Shown: positions 17,601-25,667, counted from the stretch's first letter. The stretch: 64,000 bases of DNA from V1-33 sp039795165 (GCA_039795165.1 JBDKER010000029.1:1-64000); one strand, 5' to 3'. Numbers and translations are program-made. Notes: generated by a model not told the origin, from the sequence alone.

Positions 17601-20399
17601 CTGACGGCGCAGGATGCGGCGGGCCGGGCGGTGCGCACGGTGGCGCGCATCGATGTCTACCGTGCGGATGCGCTGGTGTGGCGGGGTAGCGATGGCATCC
17701 GCATTGAACTGACCCCGGACCGTGATGGCTATGCTCCCGGTGATACGGCGCGCATTCTGGTGAAATCTCCGCTCACCGGAAACGCGCTCGTCAGCGTCGA
17801 ACGCGGATCCGTGTTGTGGCGGAAAGTTGTGCCGCTGGCAGCGGGTGGTGTGGTGGAAATCCCCGTGCAGGAAGGCTGGGACCCCAACGTGTTTGTCAGT
17901 GTCATGCACCTCCGTGGAGGCAACGACGACAGCCGGGCTGTCAAGTCGCCCGATTACCGCGTTGGCTTCTGCGAACTGCCCGTGAAGAGTGAGCGTCATG
18001 CCCTGAAGGTTTCGGTGCTGCCTTCGCTCGCGGAATTCCGGCCGCGATCCGAGGGAAAGGTCGAAGCGGTGGTCACGACGGCGTCGGGCGAGCCGGTGGC
18101 GGGAGCGGAAGTGACCCTGTGGGCTGTTGACGAAGGGATTCTGAGTCTGCGGGAAGGCTGGCGGGCTCCCGATGTCCGTGCGTTTTTCCATCCGGCGGCG
18201 GAACTTGGCGTGACGACCGGGACGACGCTCGCTGCGCTCTTCAAGGAAGATCCATCCGAGCGGGAATTTGCGAACAAGGGTTATGTGGTCGGCGGCGGTG
18301 GCGACGGCGATGGTGCCAGTCCGCTGCTGCTGCGGCGCGACTTCCGGGCGGTGGCCTTCTGGGCTGGTGCGCTGCGGAGCGATGGCGCCGGGCGGGTCAG
18401 TGTCAGCTTCACGGCTCCGGATACGCTCAGCGAATTCCGCATCATGGCCGTGGCGGCGGAAGGAGCGGCCCGTTTCGGCAATGGTGAGGGCAAGTTCCGC
18501 ATCAATCAGCCTCTGATGCTGGAAGCCGCCCTGCCGCGCTTCGTCAATGCGGGCGACACGGTCGTGCTCCGCGGCGTTCTTCATAACAATTCGCCGCAGC
18601 CGGTCGCTCTGAAGGTTTCGCTCGAAGCCGGGGACGGCGTGCAGTTTCTCGAGTCGATCGACGGCGCGGAAACGGCGGCCGCGCCCCGGGCCATCGAGGT
18701 TCCAGCGGGAGCGACGAGGTCGGTTGAGTTTCCGGTCGTCTTCCGCAGGCCGGGGGCGGCACCGCTGCGCTGGAAGGCGGAGGGACCGACAGCGGAGTTG
18801 TCCGATGCGGTGGCGCATACTCTCACGGTGGGGCGGACGGAACCGGTGCTGCGCGAGGTGAAATTCTTCACGCTGTCCGAGGCTTCGGCGGGGCGGAATC
18901 TCCTCGATGGTGTGCGCGCGGAAGTGCTCGAGGGAGATGGCGAGGTGACGGTGACGCTTTCCAATAGCCGACTGCTGGAAGGCAGCGAGGCCATTGATCA
19001 ATTGCTGCGTTATCCCTATGGCTGCGCGGAACAGACGGTTTCTGCCCTGCTGCCGTGGCTGGCGCTGCGCGATCTCCGGCCGGCTCTGCCGTCGCTGCGG
19101 CGCAGTGATGAGGAAATTGCTGCGACCATTCAGGCGGGCGTGGCGAGGCTATTGAGGCTGCAGACGCGCAGCGGTGGCTTCGGATACTGGCCCGACGCGG
19201 ATACGGAAGATCACTGGGCGAGCAGTCATGCCGCTCTCGGTCTCGTGCTGGCACGCAGGGCAGGAGCCACCGTGCCGGATTCCCGCATGGAATCGCTCGT
19301 GAAATGGCTGTCGGCGCGGCTGCGTGTTCCGGCGGAGGCGTTGGAGAATGCCGGACAGTCGCTGGAGGCCTGCCGCGGTCTCTGGGCACTGGCCCTCGCG
19401 GGGCATCCGGAGGCTTCCTATCACGAAACGTATTTCAGCCGACGCGAGAAGCTGCTGCCGTCCGCCCGGGCGTTTCTGGCGCTGGCGATTGCCGAGTCGG
19501 CTGGTCCCGAGGGCATGGTGCGGACCTTGCTGACGATGCCGTCCACGGCGCCGGAGGACATGGGCTGGCTGGGCGAGGAAAGCGTCCGGGCGGTGCGGGC
19601 GATGGCATGGATGCGCATCAAGGCACCGGAAGCCGACGCGGAACTCGGGCGTCTGCTCGCGGAACGCAGCCCGCGGGGCGACTGGCGGAATACTTATAAC
19701 AATGGCTGGGCTCTGCTTGCCCTGAGCCTTGATGCTGCCCGCTGGAAGCCATGGGACAAGGCCAAGTCCTGCGTGGTCGCGCTGGGTGGCGAGAAACGCG
19801 AGGTCGTGCTGGCCGCCGGGGTTTCGTCGCAGACGGTCCGGCTGCCGCGTCCAGCGGGACGGGAACTTCCGCAGCTCACCGTGACCACGCCTGCTGGTTT
19901 CCCGGTTTTCGCATCGATCGACGTGAGCGGCCGCGGGGCAGCCGGACCGCAGCCGGAACGCCGCGCCAGTCTCGGCATCACCCGTACCTATCAGAAGCTC
20001 TCCGGCGATGGTTCGCTCGAACCCGCGGAGTCACTGCGCACCGGCGATCTCGTGCTTGTCTCGCTCGACATCGAAGTTCCGGAATCCACGCATTACCTTG
20101 TCATCGATGACCCACTGCCCGCGACCATGGAGGGAGTCAATCCCGCCTTTGCGAGCATGGCTGCCAGCGATGTGCCCGCGGAGGATTGGTCGGTCGATTA
20201 CCGCGAGATGCGCCGCGACCGCGTGCTCTTCTTCCGCAATCATTTCGCAGGGCAGGGCCGCTTCCGTTGCCAGTACCTCGCAAGGGTCACGGCAGCCGGA
20301 CGGGTCATGGCCCCGGCAGCCCGCCTTGAAGCGATGTACGACCCGGAGAAGTTCGGATTGTCCAGCTCGGGATGGCTCACGACCGCAGCGGCAAACTGA
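14700..20399 (+). CDS. Bacterial alpha-2-macroglobulin family protein with thioester motif
   Basis: An 1,899-residue secreted giant protein. The start at 14700 (MKILTAGWCVF) gives a signal peptide (cleavage near LRAAG); no lipobox Cys is present, unlike most bacterial alpha-2-macroglobulins. Macroglobulin-type beta domains fill the first 1,100 residues. The conserved A2M segment is near residues 1210-1270 (TLSEFRIMAVAAEG). The internal thioester motif YPYGCAEQT has its Cys at residue 1442, so covalent protease trapping appears possible. Terpenoid-cyclase-like helical repeats follow. Family members are thought to trap foreign proteases in the periplasm or at the surface. The usual neighbour, penicillin-binding protein 1C, is absent; a 146-residue membrane-anchored protein follows by 3 bp. 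Confidence 0.9.
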   Translation: MKILTAGWCVFVLMAGGLRAAGPETAKSPEAVADAAPGAVRLLVPLAGQPGDVEVQFPSAMVESAAVGRDAEAGTILAVTPPENVPLRWRSTRSAVLPVGQLPIGASLTVALKAGLRDLSGKEVVVPAPVVMQGPAFRVTHATPRWFPQGGAGARLPRTMLFFNDEVDAALMGMHAEFADAIGRKVPVKVSVPKRSALRRLPVPVGTWAAQQKSGNEPSADQPLTSVVALEPMEALPVGEKWALVIRAGLANRSRTALLPQEYRLPIGDIPPFVIMGAEGQPKLDGPRTLVIHANKVMATEGSPVNWTEWVEINPTPGELKWQSSGSTATATGSFALGIEYNVRVKSGLTAADGTVLAAPAAYRVTFAPHAPHLSLPAFDAPQWLHGQAEFAISSANLQGVDLTVKRVPPELAPLALRGYGAYEHQKQDGSLTAIPLPAVPGRTVLRKSLPSAVKIDQSERFGFTWAEAGGGQRQPGLYFVNAEGSPKDPALDGSGGGSSYGSQRRGGQAVIMLTDLGVAWKRGVAQTSVLVFSHSTGVPVGGARVALFNADAEPVREVVADADGLAEFPHEGLAWMVVSHGEDYHCAALGGSRHALSMWSFGVRYGSRNDPREVLLFSERPVHQPGETVYLKAISRMVRNEVVELPPAGEKARLALHDPQGRLLHESEIGFSETGSFDGTLTLPSGVVGWFRAEISFPEPPGPDGKERRRREFSTFLLVQEYQPNAFRIAFGDDTVRREGEMLHLPVQAAYLMGKTLSKATLRWTARLSPEGFSHEKWTDYQFGLADTSYVWDGSRYHEMEAAELSVPVLTGQGSLTLSETGTAEIAAPVPAAFGPPGPKRISIGAEITDINQQTIAAQWNRLEHSSAFYLGAKRSGNAVAVGEEVTLQLAAVSPDGARHAEPLTIEAEIQHLGWNAVRVETAGGGTAVRSDPVFATVMKKPLEMVPGNDAGLSFRPEVPGTHLIILTAQDAAGRAVRTVARIDVYRADALVWRGSDGIRIELTPDRDGYAPGDTARILVKSPLTGNALVSVERGSVLWRKVVPLAAGGVVEIPVQEGWDPNVFVSVMHLRGGNDDSRAVKSPDYRVGFCELPVKSERHALKVSVLPSLAEFRPRSEGKVEAVVTTASGEPVAGAEVTLWAVDEGILSLREGWRAPDVRAFFHPAAELGVTTGTTLAALFKEDPSEREFANKGYVVGGGGDGDGASPLLLRRDFRAVAFWAGALRSDGAGRVSVSFTAPDTLSEFRIMAVAAEGAARFGNGEGKFRINQPLMLEAALPRFVNAGDTVVLRGVLHNNSPQPVALKVSLEAGDGVQFLESIDGAETAAAPRAIEVPAGATRSVEFPVVFRRPGAAPLRWKAEGPTAELSDAVAHTLTVGRTEPVLREVKFFTLSEASAGRNLLDGVRAEVLEGDGEVTVTLSNSRLLEGSEAIDQLLRYPYGCAEQTVSALLPWLALRDLRPALPSLRRSDEEIAATIQAGVARLLRLQTRSGGFGYWPDADTEDHWASSHAALGLVLARRAGATVPDSRMESLVKWLSARLRVPAEALENAGQSLEACRGLWALALAGHPEASYHETYFSRREKLLPSARAFLALAIAESAGPEGMVRTLLTMPSTAPEDMGWLGEESVRAVRAMAWMRIKAPEADAELGRLLAERSPRGDWRNTYNNGWALLALSLDAARWKPWDKAKSCVVALGGEKREVVLAAGVSSQTVRLPRPAGRELPQLTVTTPAGFPVFASIDVSGRGAAGPQPERRASLGITRTYQKLSGDGSLEPAESLRTGDLVLVSLDIEVPESTHYLVIDDPLPATMEGVNPAFASMAASDVPAEDWSVDYREMRRDRVLFFRNHFAGQGRFRCQYLARVTAAGRVMAPAARLEAMYDPEKFGLSSSGWLTTAAAN

Positions 20400-20402
20400 G
20401 CC

Positions 20403-20843
20403 ATGGCCATGTCACTGCGCAGCATCATTCTGATAGGCCTCGCCGTCCTCGGGCTTGGCTTTGGTATATATGAGGTTCTCCCGGGCCGCCGTCTCGCGGT
20501 GAAGCACGCTGCCCTGCTGGCATGGGCGCAGACGGGTGCCCCGGGCGATTTCCCTGAGGTGTTCGCGGCCGTCGATTACGAAGACCAATGGGGACACCGG
20601 GCATCGGAAGTGCCCGAACGCATCCGCATGGCCCGCTACGCCCTTTCCGGTTTCACCATTCAGGAAGGCCCGCCGTCATTCGAACGCGATGGCCGTCTGG
20701 CCACCGTGCGTCAGGACCTAACGATTCACGGAGGCGAAGACGTACGAAGTGCCGCCTTCACCTTCCGCTGGGAACGCAGCAGCTGGAAACCGTGGAGCTG
20801 GCGGCTCAAGTCGGTGACCGCTCCGGGCTTTGCCGTGGAATGA
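20403..20843 (+). CDS. Small membrane-anchored protein coupled to alpha-2-macroglobulin
   Basis: A 146-residue protein with one N-terminal hydrophobic helix (about residues 7-26, LIGLAVLGLGFGIYEVLPG) and a soluble domain of about 110 residues rich in aromatic and charged residues. I do not recognise the family. It begins 3 bp after the alpha-2-macroglobulin stop, so the two are almost certainly cotranscribed. A role in retaining or assisting the non-lipoprotein macroglobulin at the inner membrane is possible but is pure inference from position. A second possible start is the Met two codons downstream. Confidence 0.7.
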   Translation: MAMSLRSIILIGLAVLGLGFGIYEVLPGRRLAVKHAALLAWAQTGAPGDFPEVFAAVDYEDQWGHRASEVPERIRMARYALSGFTIQEGPPSFERDGRLATVRQDLTIHGGEDVRSAAFTFRWERSSWKPWSWRLKSVTAPGFAVE

Positions 20844-20855
20844 ATCACGCCGCCA

Positions 20856-22052
20856 TCAATCCCGGCGGAAGCCGGCAATTTCAAAGGGCAGCGGGCTGGT
20901 GGACGGTTCCGGATACGCGAAGAGTTTGTTCTCGTAGTTCCGGATGAGGGTGACGCCATCGTCGCGGTGAATCAGGTATTCCGGATTGATCGGCGTTTTG
21001 CCGCCGCCGCCGGGGGCGTCGATCACAAACTGCGGCACGGCGTAGCCAGTGGTGTGGCCGCGCAGATTCTCGATGATTTCGATGCCTTTGGAGACGCTCG
21101 TGCGCAGGTGGGACGATCCCTTGATGAGGTCGCACTGGTACAGGTAGTACGGACGCACCCGGCAGCGCAGCAGTTTGTGCACGAGCGTCTTGTAGACGTT
21201 GGGGTCGTCGTTCACGCCGCGGAGGAGAACGCTCTGATTTCCCAGTGGAATGCCGTGATTGGCGAGGCGTTCGAGGGCGTCGCGCACTTCCGTGGTCAGT
21301 TCCCGTGGATGATTCACATGGACACTCATCCAGAGCGGATGGTAGCGCGCCAGCATTTCACAGAGTTCCGGCGTAATGCGCTGCGGGAGGAAAATGGGGA
21401 CGCGCGAACCAATCCGGAGGAATTCAATGTGCGGAATACTGCGCAGCCGCTTGAGCATGGCCTCGAGCCGCCCATCCGACAGCAGGAGAGCATCGCCGCC
21501 CGACAGCAGGACGTCGCGTACTTCCGTGTGTTCCTCGAGGTAGCGGTAGGCGGCCTCGAATTCCGTGTGCAGTTCCTGTTCGCCGGCTCCGCTGACGACA
21601 CGGCTGCGCGTGCAGTAGCGGCAATAGGAAGCACAGCGGTCGGTCACCAGAAAAAGCACCCGGTCGGGATAGCGGTGCACGAGTCCCGGCACGGGCATGT
21701 GCGAATCCTCACCGCAGGGGTCGAGCATTTCCTCTGGATTATCGAAGGTTTCCTCGATCCTCGGAATGACCTGACGCCGGATCGGACAATCCGGGTCGGT
21801 GGGATGCACGAGATTGAAGAAATGCGGAGTGATGGCGAGGGCGAGCTTGTTTCCGGAGAGGAGGACGCCGGCGCGTTCTTCTTCGCTGAGCACAAGGTGT
21901 TCCTCGAGTTGCGCGAGCGAAGTGACCCGGTTGCGGAGCTGCCATGTCCAGTTGTTCCAGTCCTGCGGGGAAATGTTCCGGTCCGCCCAGTAACCTGGGG
22001 CAGCAGCAGCGAATTCACGGTCGTCCGGGAAAACAGGGAATGGGGTGCGCAT
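20856..22052 (-). CDS. kamA: Lysine 2,3-aminomutase family radical-SAM enzyme
   Basis: A 398-residue radical SAM enzyme; start at MRTPFPVF (22052). The cluster motif is CASYCRYC (Cys140, 144, 147). The PLP lysine is in DAPGGGGKTP (Lys352). Asp308 (QCDLI) and Asp345 (IDAPG) sit where Clostridium lysine 2,3-aminomutase has the two aspartates that bind substrate lysine, as I recall the family; the shorter EpmB proteins lack the DAPGGGGKTP block. This favours conversion of free L-lysine to beta-lysine. No ablB acetyltransferase, EpmA or efp gene is nearby, so the pathway is unclear. It converges on the preceding gene with 12 bp between. Confidence 0.85.
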   Translation of the reverse strand: MRTPFPVFPDDREFAAAAPGYWADRNISPQDWNNWTWQLRNRVTSLAQLEEHLVLSEEERAGVLLSGNKLALAITPHFFNLVHPTDPDCPIRRQVIPRIEETFDNPEEMLDPCGEDSHMPVPGLVHRYPDRVLFLVTDRCASYCRYCTRSRVVSGAGEQELHTEFEAAYRYLEEHTEVRDVLLSGGDALLLSDGRLEAMLKRLRSIPHIEFLRIGSRVPIFLPQRITPELCEMLARYHPLWMSVHVNHPRELTTEVRDALERLANHGIPLGNQSVLLRGVNDDPNVYKTLVHKLLRCRVRPYYLYQCDLIKGSSHLRTSVSKGIEIIENLRGHTTGYAVPQFVIDAPGGGGKTPINPEYLIHRDDGVTLIRNYENKLFAYPEPSTSPLPFEIAGFRRD

Positions 22053-22115
22053 GGATGGTGCGTTTGGAGGATGTGAGGGTAGGAGGCAGCAATTGGGTGT
22101 CAATGGCATGAGTGA

Positions 22116-25016
22116 TCACTCGCGGCTGCCTGGCGTGATCTTGAGGGTCACGCGCTTGTCGCCCCGCATGACTTCCATCTCGGTCTCCTGACCGATCTTG
22201 AGGGCACCCATGACAAAGGTGTAGTCATAGATGTTGTTCACGTCCTTGCCTGCCAGTTTGACAATGATGTCGCCGGGGAGAACGCCGGCCTTGGCGGCGG
22301 GCCCGATGGCGCTCACGCCGCTCAGTTTGACGCCCTGCACTCCGTCCTGGGCGTAATCCGGCACGGTTCCGAGGTAGGCGCGGAGTCCACCGCGCGGGCC
22401 TTCGGCTGGCTTGGCCATTTCGCGGAGTGCAGGTTCCTCGGTGCCAGTCGCGAGCGTCCTCCCGATGAGCATCATGAGGCGCGTGATCTTCGCAGCTCCG
22501 TCGTAGTTCACCTTGTCGGCCGTGTCGCTTGGCTTGTGATAGTCGTCATGCGATCCCGTGAAGGCGCTCAGAATGGGCACGCCGCGCAGGTAGAAGGTGG
22601 AGGCATCCGTGGGAAGATAGGAATCGGCCTGCATCTGGATGGGCAGACCCGTCACCACATTGCGCTTCTCGATTTCGCCAGCCCACCAGTCGCTCGAACC
22701 AGTGCCCTGCAGCATGAGATTGCGTCCCAGCCGTCCCACCATGTCGAGGTTGAGGTTCGCGCAGAGTTGATTGCCCAGCTTCGCATTTTCGTCGCCGGTG
22801 AACTTCGCGAGGTCGCGGCACCATGCATTCGATCCCAGCAGACCGATTTCCTCGCCGCTCCAGCCTGCAAAGATGACGTTGCGGGTCAGTTTCAGGGTAC
22901 CTGCCTTCTGCTGGGCAGCCATGGCCTGGGCGATTTCAAGCATGGCGGCGACGCCCGACGCATTGTCGTCGGCTCCATGATGAATGGTATGACGTTCTGC
23001 GTCGCTGGCGCGTGAATCGCTGCCGGCCGTGGTTCCCAGATGGTCAATGTGCGCGCCGATCACGAGGGCGGGTTCGGTTGAGTTGGCGGGACCGCGGAGC
23101 AGGCCGACCACATTGTGGCCGGTGCGCTTTTCCTGCTTCACATCGATCGAGGCTGCCATGTTGACGTCCTTCAGTTCGAAGCCCTGACTTTGCTCTCCGC
23201 CGTCGAGTTCGTCCTGGAGGGCCTTGAGATCTTTGCCGGACGACTGCAGGAGGCTTGCAGCGAGGGCGTCGGTGATCGAGAGGGCCGCAATGCCCGAAGT
23301 GGCCATGGAGGAATCGAAGGAAAGCGGGACGAGTTGCTGGACGACTTTGGCATTCGGTCCGCTCACGAGCAGGATGCCGCGGGCTCCCTTCTGACGCGCG
23401 GTCATGGCCTTGAATCGCAGACTGCTGTAGCGGGCGTAGCGGACGCGCTGGTCCTGGGTGATGTTCTCGGGCGTGTAGCGGAACATGACGACCCATTTGT
23501 CCTTCACATCGAGGTGGAAATACGACGAGTAGCCCGGCAGGGGCTTGCCATCGCTGCCGCGTTCCTCGGGAATCTCCAGTCCGTAACCCGCAAAGACCAC
23601 GCCAGCCGACGGAATCTCTCCCGTGCTGGAAAACGTGAGCGGTGACCAGTCGCTGCGCACCGCCGGAGCCGCATTGCTGCTGCCCGTGACGGTCAGTCGG
23701 TTCTCCGGACCAAGATCGACACCCGCCGTGAACTCGAACGCGTGCAGCCACTCGGGTCCGGCCGGTTCCAATCCCCATGCCTTGAAAAGATTGGTCACGT
23801 AGCCGGTCGCAAGGGCCTCTCCCCGCGTGCCGGTCCCCCGGCCTTCGAGGGCATCGGACGCGAGATAGGTCACGTGCCCGCGCAGGTCTTCGGCAGCGAT
23901 GTCGTCCTTGAATGATTCCGGAGCGGGGGCCGGCATGGCGGCAGCCTCAGCGGGCGCATCGCCGAGCCCCAATGCCGCGAGCGCCCCAGCATGATCCCAG
24001 TCGGCCATGAAGATCTGACTGGTCCGGTCGGCGGTCCGATTGCTCGTCCATGACAGCCGCGCGCCATCCGGCGTGAAAACGGGCAGTCCGTCAAAGCCTT
24101 CCGTGTTGGTCACCCGCACGGGTTCGTGTTTCCCGGCGGCATCGACCATATAGAGTTCGAAATTGTCGAAGCCATGACGGTTGGTCGCAAAGATCAGGTA
24201 CTGACCGGATGGATGGAAGAACGGAGCCCATGACATGGCCCCGAGCTTCGTGATCTGCTGCTGATCGCTACCGTCCGGATTCATGGTCCAGATCTCGGCC
24301 TTGTCTTCTTCCTCATTGAAGCGCCGCCAGCAGATGCGCTTCCCGTCGGCACTGAAAAACGGCCCGCCGTCGTACCCGGGCACATCCGTGAGCCGCTTCG
24401 TCTGCGACCCATCCACCGACATCACGTAGATGTCCATGAGCCACGACTTCTGACGCTCGAAGCGTTCCTGCGCGGCCGCCTCCAGCTGCTCACCGTAGGC
24501 ATGCCGGTTCGACGCAAAAACAATCCACTTGCCATCCGGACTGACCGATCCCTCGGCATCGTAACCACGGACTTTCGTGAGATTGACGGGTGCCTTGCCG
24601 TCGAGCGAGCCAAGAAACAGGTCGTAGTTCTCGTCGTAATCCCATGCGTAGCGCTTCTGCGTGCCCGCGGCCCGGTCCTTCAGCTCGGCTTCCTGCTTGG
24701 CCGCACTGCCCCGGTCCTCATGCGTCGAAGCATACAGAAACGACTGATTGTCCGGCAGCAGCCACGCACAGGTCGTCTTGCCCGTCCCATCCGAGAGCCG
24801 ACGGATGTCGCCACTCTCGAAGTCCAACAGGTAAATCTGGTAGAACGGATTGGCAGCCTCGCGCTCGCTCTGGAAAATCATCCGCTTCCCGTCCGCACTG
24901 AAATATCCCTCGCCCGCCCGCTTCCCGGACAAGGTCAGTTGCCGCGCATTCGTCAGAAATGCATCGCTCTCGGCAGCAAGGGGCAGGGCAGCAAGAAAAT
25001 AAAGAAGGCAGCGCAT
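22116..25016 (-). CDS. TolB-propeller / M28 peptidase / PDZ fusion, secreted
   Basis: A 966-residue exported protein with a short signal peptide (cleavage near LAAES). Residues about 20-350 are TolB/WD40-like beta-propeller repeats (YFSADGKRMIFQSE and similar). A PA-like insert and an M28 zinc aminopeptidase core follow. Zinc ligands are the His of GAHIDH, the Asp of ADDNASG, Glu-Glu of SGEEIG, the Asp of NLDMVGR, and the His of DDYHKPSD. The last 90 residues form a PDZ domain (VKLSGVSAIGPAAKAGVLPGD). It probably trims peptides in the periplasm or at the surface. It lies 63 bp downstream of nothing on its strand and diverges from the selenoprotein candidate. Confidence 0.88.
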   Translation of the reverse strand: MRCLLYFLAALPLAAESDAFLTNARQLTLSGKRAGEGYFSADGKRMIFQSEREAANPFYQIYLLDFESGDIRRLSDGTGKTTCAWLLPDNQSFLYASTHEDRGSAAKQEAELKDRAAGTQKRYAWDYDENYDLFLGSLDGKAPVNLTKVRGYDAEGSVSPDGKWIVFASNRHAYGEQLEAAAQERFERQKSWLMDIYVMSVDGSQTKRLTDVPGYDGGPFFSADGKRICWRRFNEEEDKAEIWTMNPDGSDQQQITKLGAMSWAPFFHPSGQYLIFATNRHGFDNFELYMVDAAGKHEPVRVTNTEGFDGLPVFTPDGARLSWTSNRTADRTSQIFMADWDHAGALAALGLGDAPAEAAAMPAPAPESFKDDIAAEDLRGHVTYLASDALEGRGTGTRGEALATGYVTNLFKAWGLEPAGPEWLHAFEFTAGVDLGPENRLTVTGSSNAAPAVRSDWSPLTFSSTGEIPSAGVVFAGYGLEIPEERGSDGKPLPGYSSYFHLDVKDKWVVMFRYTPENITQDQRVRYARYSSLRFKAMTARQKGARGILLVSGPNAKVVQQLVPLSFDSSMATSGIAALSITDALAASLLQSSGKDLKALQDELDGGEQSQGFELKDVNMAASIDVKQEKRTGHNVVGLLRGPANSTEPALVIGAHIDHLGTTAGSDSRASDAERHTIHHGADDNASGVAAMLEIAQAMAAQQKAGTLKLTRNVIFAGWSGEEIGLLGSNAWCRDLAKFTGDENAKLGNQLCANLNLDMVGRLGRNLMLQGTGSSDWWAGEIEKRNVVTGLPIQMQADSYLPTDASTFYLRGVPILSAFTGSHDDYHKPSDTADKVNYDGAAKITRLMMLIGRTLATGTEEPALREMAKPAEGPRGGLRAYLGTVPDYAQDGVQGVKLSGVSAIGPAAKAGVLPGDIIVKLAGKDVNNIYDYTFVMGALKIGQETEMEVMRGDKRVTLKITPGSRE

Positions 25017-25083
25017 GTCAGCAGGTTTTCCCGATCACTTACGCACGCCAGCCACACACGCATCCAGGGAATTCGAGGATGAA

Positions 25084-25119
25084 GGGACCAAAGGGACCAA
25101 AGGGACCAAAGGGACCAAA
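25084..25119 (+). repeat. Four tandem copies of GGGACCAAA
   Basis: Four exact 9-bp units lie between the divergent M28 peptidase gene and the selenoprotein candidate. Conceptual translation gives a KGPKGP or GTKGTK pattern, which is probably meaningless. The unit differs by one base from the reverse complement of the nine-copy array at 26057-26137 (GGGACAAAA). The two arrays therefore flank the interval in opposite orientation. Confidence 0.9.
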
Positions 25120-25231
25120 GGACCCGATCCCTGGCCGGTCCGCGATTGTGGACTCGACCTCCCGGTCTTTCCGTGCGTTACTAAAATTGGATGCGGGCCG
25201 GAAGCCCAACCACCATCCAAAACAGAAAACC

Positions 25232-25564
25232 ATGAAGCGAATCAGCATGATCGCAGCGATTCTCTCGCTGCCGCTTGTCGGGGTCGGTCTGGCCGACGAC
25301 AAGAAGACGACCACCTATCTGGTGGGCATGACAGGAGTCACCTGAGGGGGCTGTAAAGTGCACGTCCGTGAGGCGTTTGCCAAGCTCGCAGGGGTCGACA
25401 AGACCACCATCACCATCGAGGCCGGCGAAAAAGAAGGGACCCAGAAGGTCTCCTTCCGATCGACCTCGGAGAAACTAAAGAAGGAAGACGCTGTGAAGTC
25501 GCTGGGAGCAGAAGCGACCCGCTACAAAGTCGTCACCTTCGGAACCATGGAGGCCAAGAAATGA
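25232..25564 (+). CDS. Putative selenocysteine-containing heavy-metal-associated (HMA/MerP-like) protein
   Basis: A 110-residue exported protein if the in-frame TGA at 25343-25345 (codon 38) is decoded as selenocysteine (U). Residues 1-21 form a signal peptide (LVGVGLA-DDKK). The motif reads GMTGVT-U-GGC-KVHV, precisely the metal-binding CxxC of an HMA domain with U for the first Cys. The frame then runs 72 codons with helix REAFAKLAGV, strand TTITIE and a final beta strand (RYKVVTF), completing the beta-alpha-beta-beta-alpha-beta ferredoxin-like fold. HMA proteins bind soft metals such as Cu or Hg. Alternatives are a nonsense mutation, a sequencing error, or reinitiation at GTG 25358, which is preceded by a GAGGGGG stretch but would lose the metal site. 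A strong terminator follows. No Sec machinery lies in the window. Confidence 0.6.
25349..25381 (+). promoter_or_regulatory. Candidate bacterial SECIS hairpin after the in-frame TGA
   Basis: Hand folding gives paired segments 25349-25351 with 25379-25381, 25355-25357 with 25376-25378, 25358-25359 with 25373-25374, and 25361-25363 with 25368-25370. A three-base bulge lies at 25352-25354. The four-base apical loop GUCC (25364-25367) begins with G, 19 nt after the UGA. Bacterial SECIS elements lie inside the coding region, about 16-37 nt after the UGA, with a G at the start of the loop, so position and loop fit. The stem is imperfect and no energy was calculated. Confidence 0.4.
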
Positions 25565-25625
25565 CGGGATCGGACTGAACCGAACCATCATCATATTCCA
25601 TCCACTGCTTCCGGTCCGCATTTCC

Positions 25626-25667
25626 AACCCCTGTCAGGTGTCACCGCCAGACAGGGGTTGCTTTTTG
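25626..25667 (+). terminator. Rho-independent terminator of the selenoprotein candidate
   Basis: A perfect 10-bp stem (arms 25626-25635 and 25650-25659) with a 14-nt loop is followed by GCTTTTTG, placing a five-T run at 25662-25666. It lies 62 bp after the stop of the HMA gene, indicating that this gene is a single-gene transcript. Confidence 0.9.

Noticed and set aside
16197..19001. A 934-codon open frame antisense to the alpha-2-macroglobulin gene
   Set aside because: Composition is Arg/His/Pro-rich without domains, and the sense strand holds a complete family protein. Long antisense frames are expected at this GC content.
25015..25356. Collagen-like KGPKGP peptide frames at the first 9-bp array
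   Set aside because: The pattern arises from four 9-bp repeats only, in several frames and on both strands, with no supporting start or domain.
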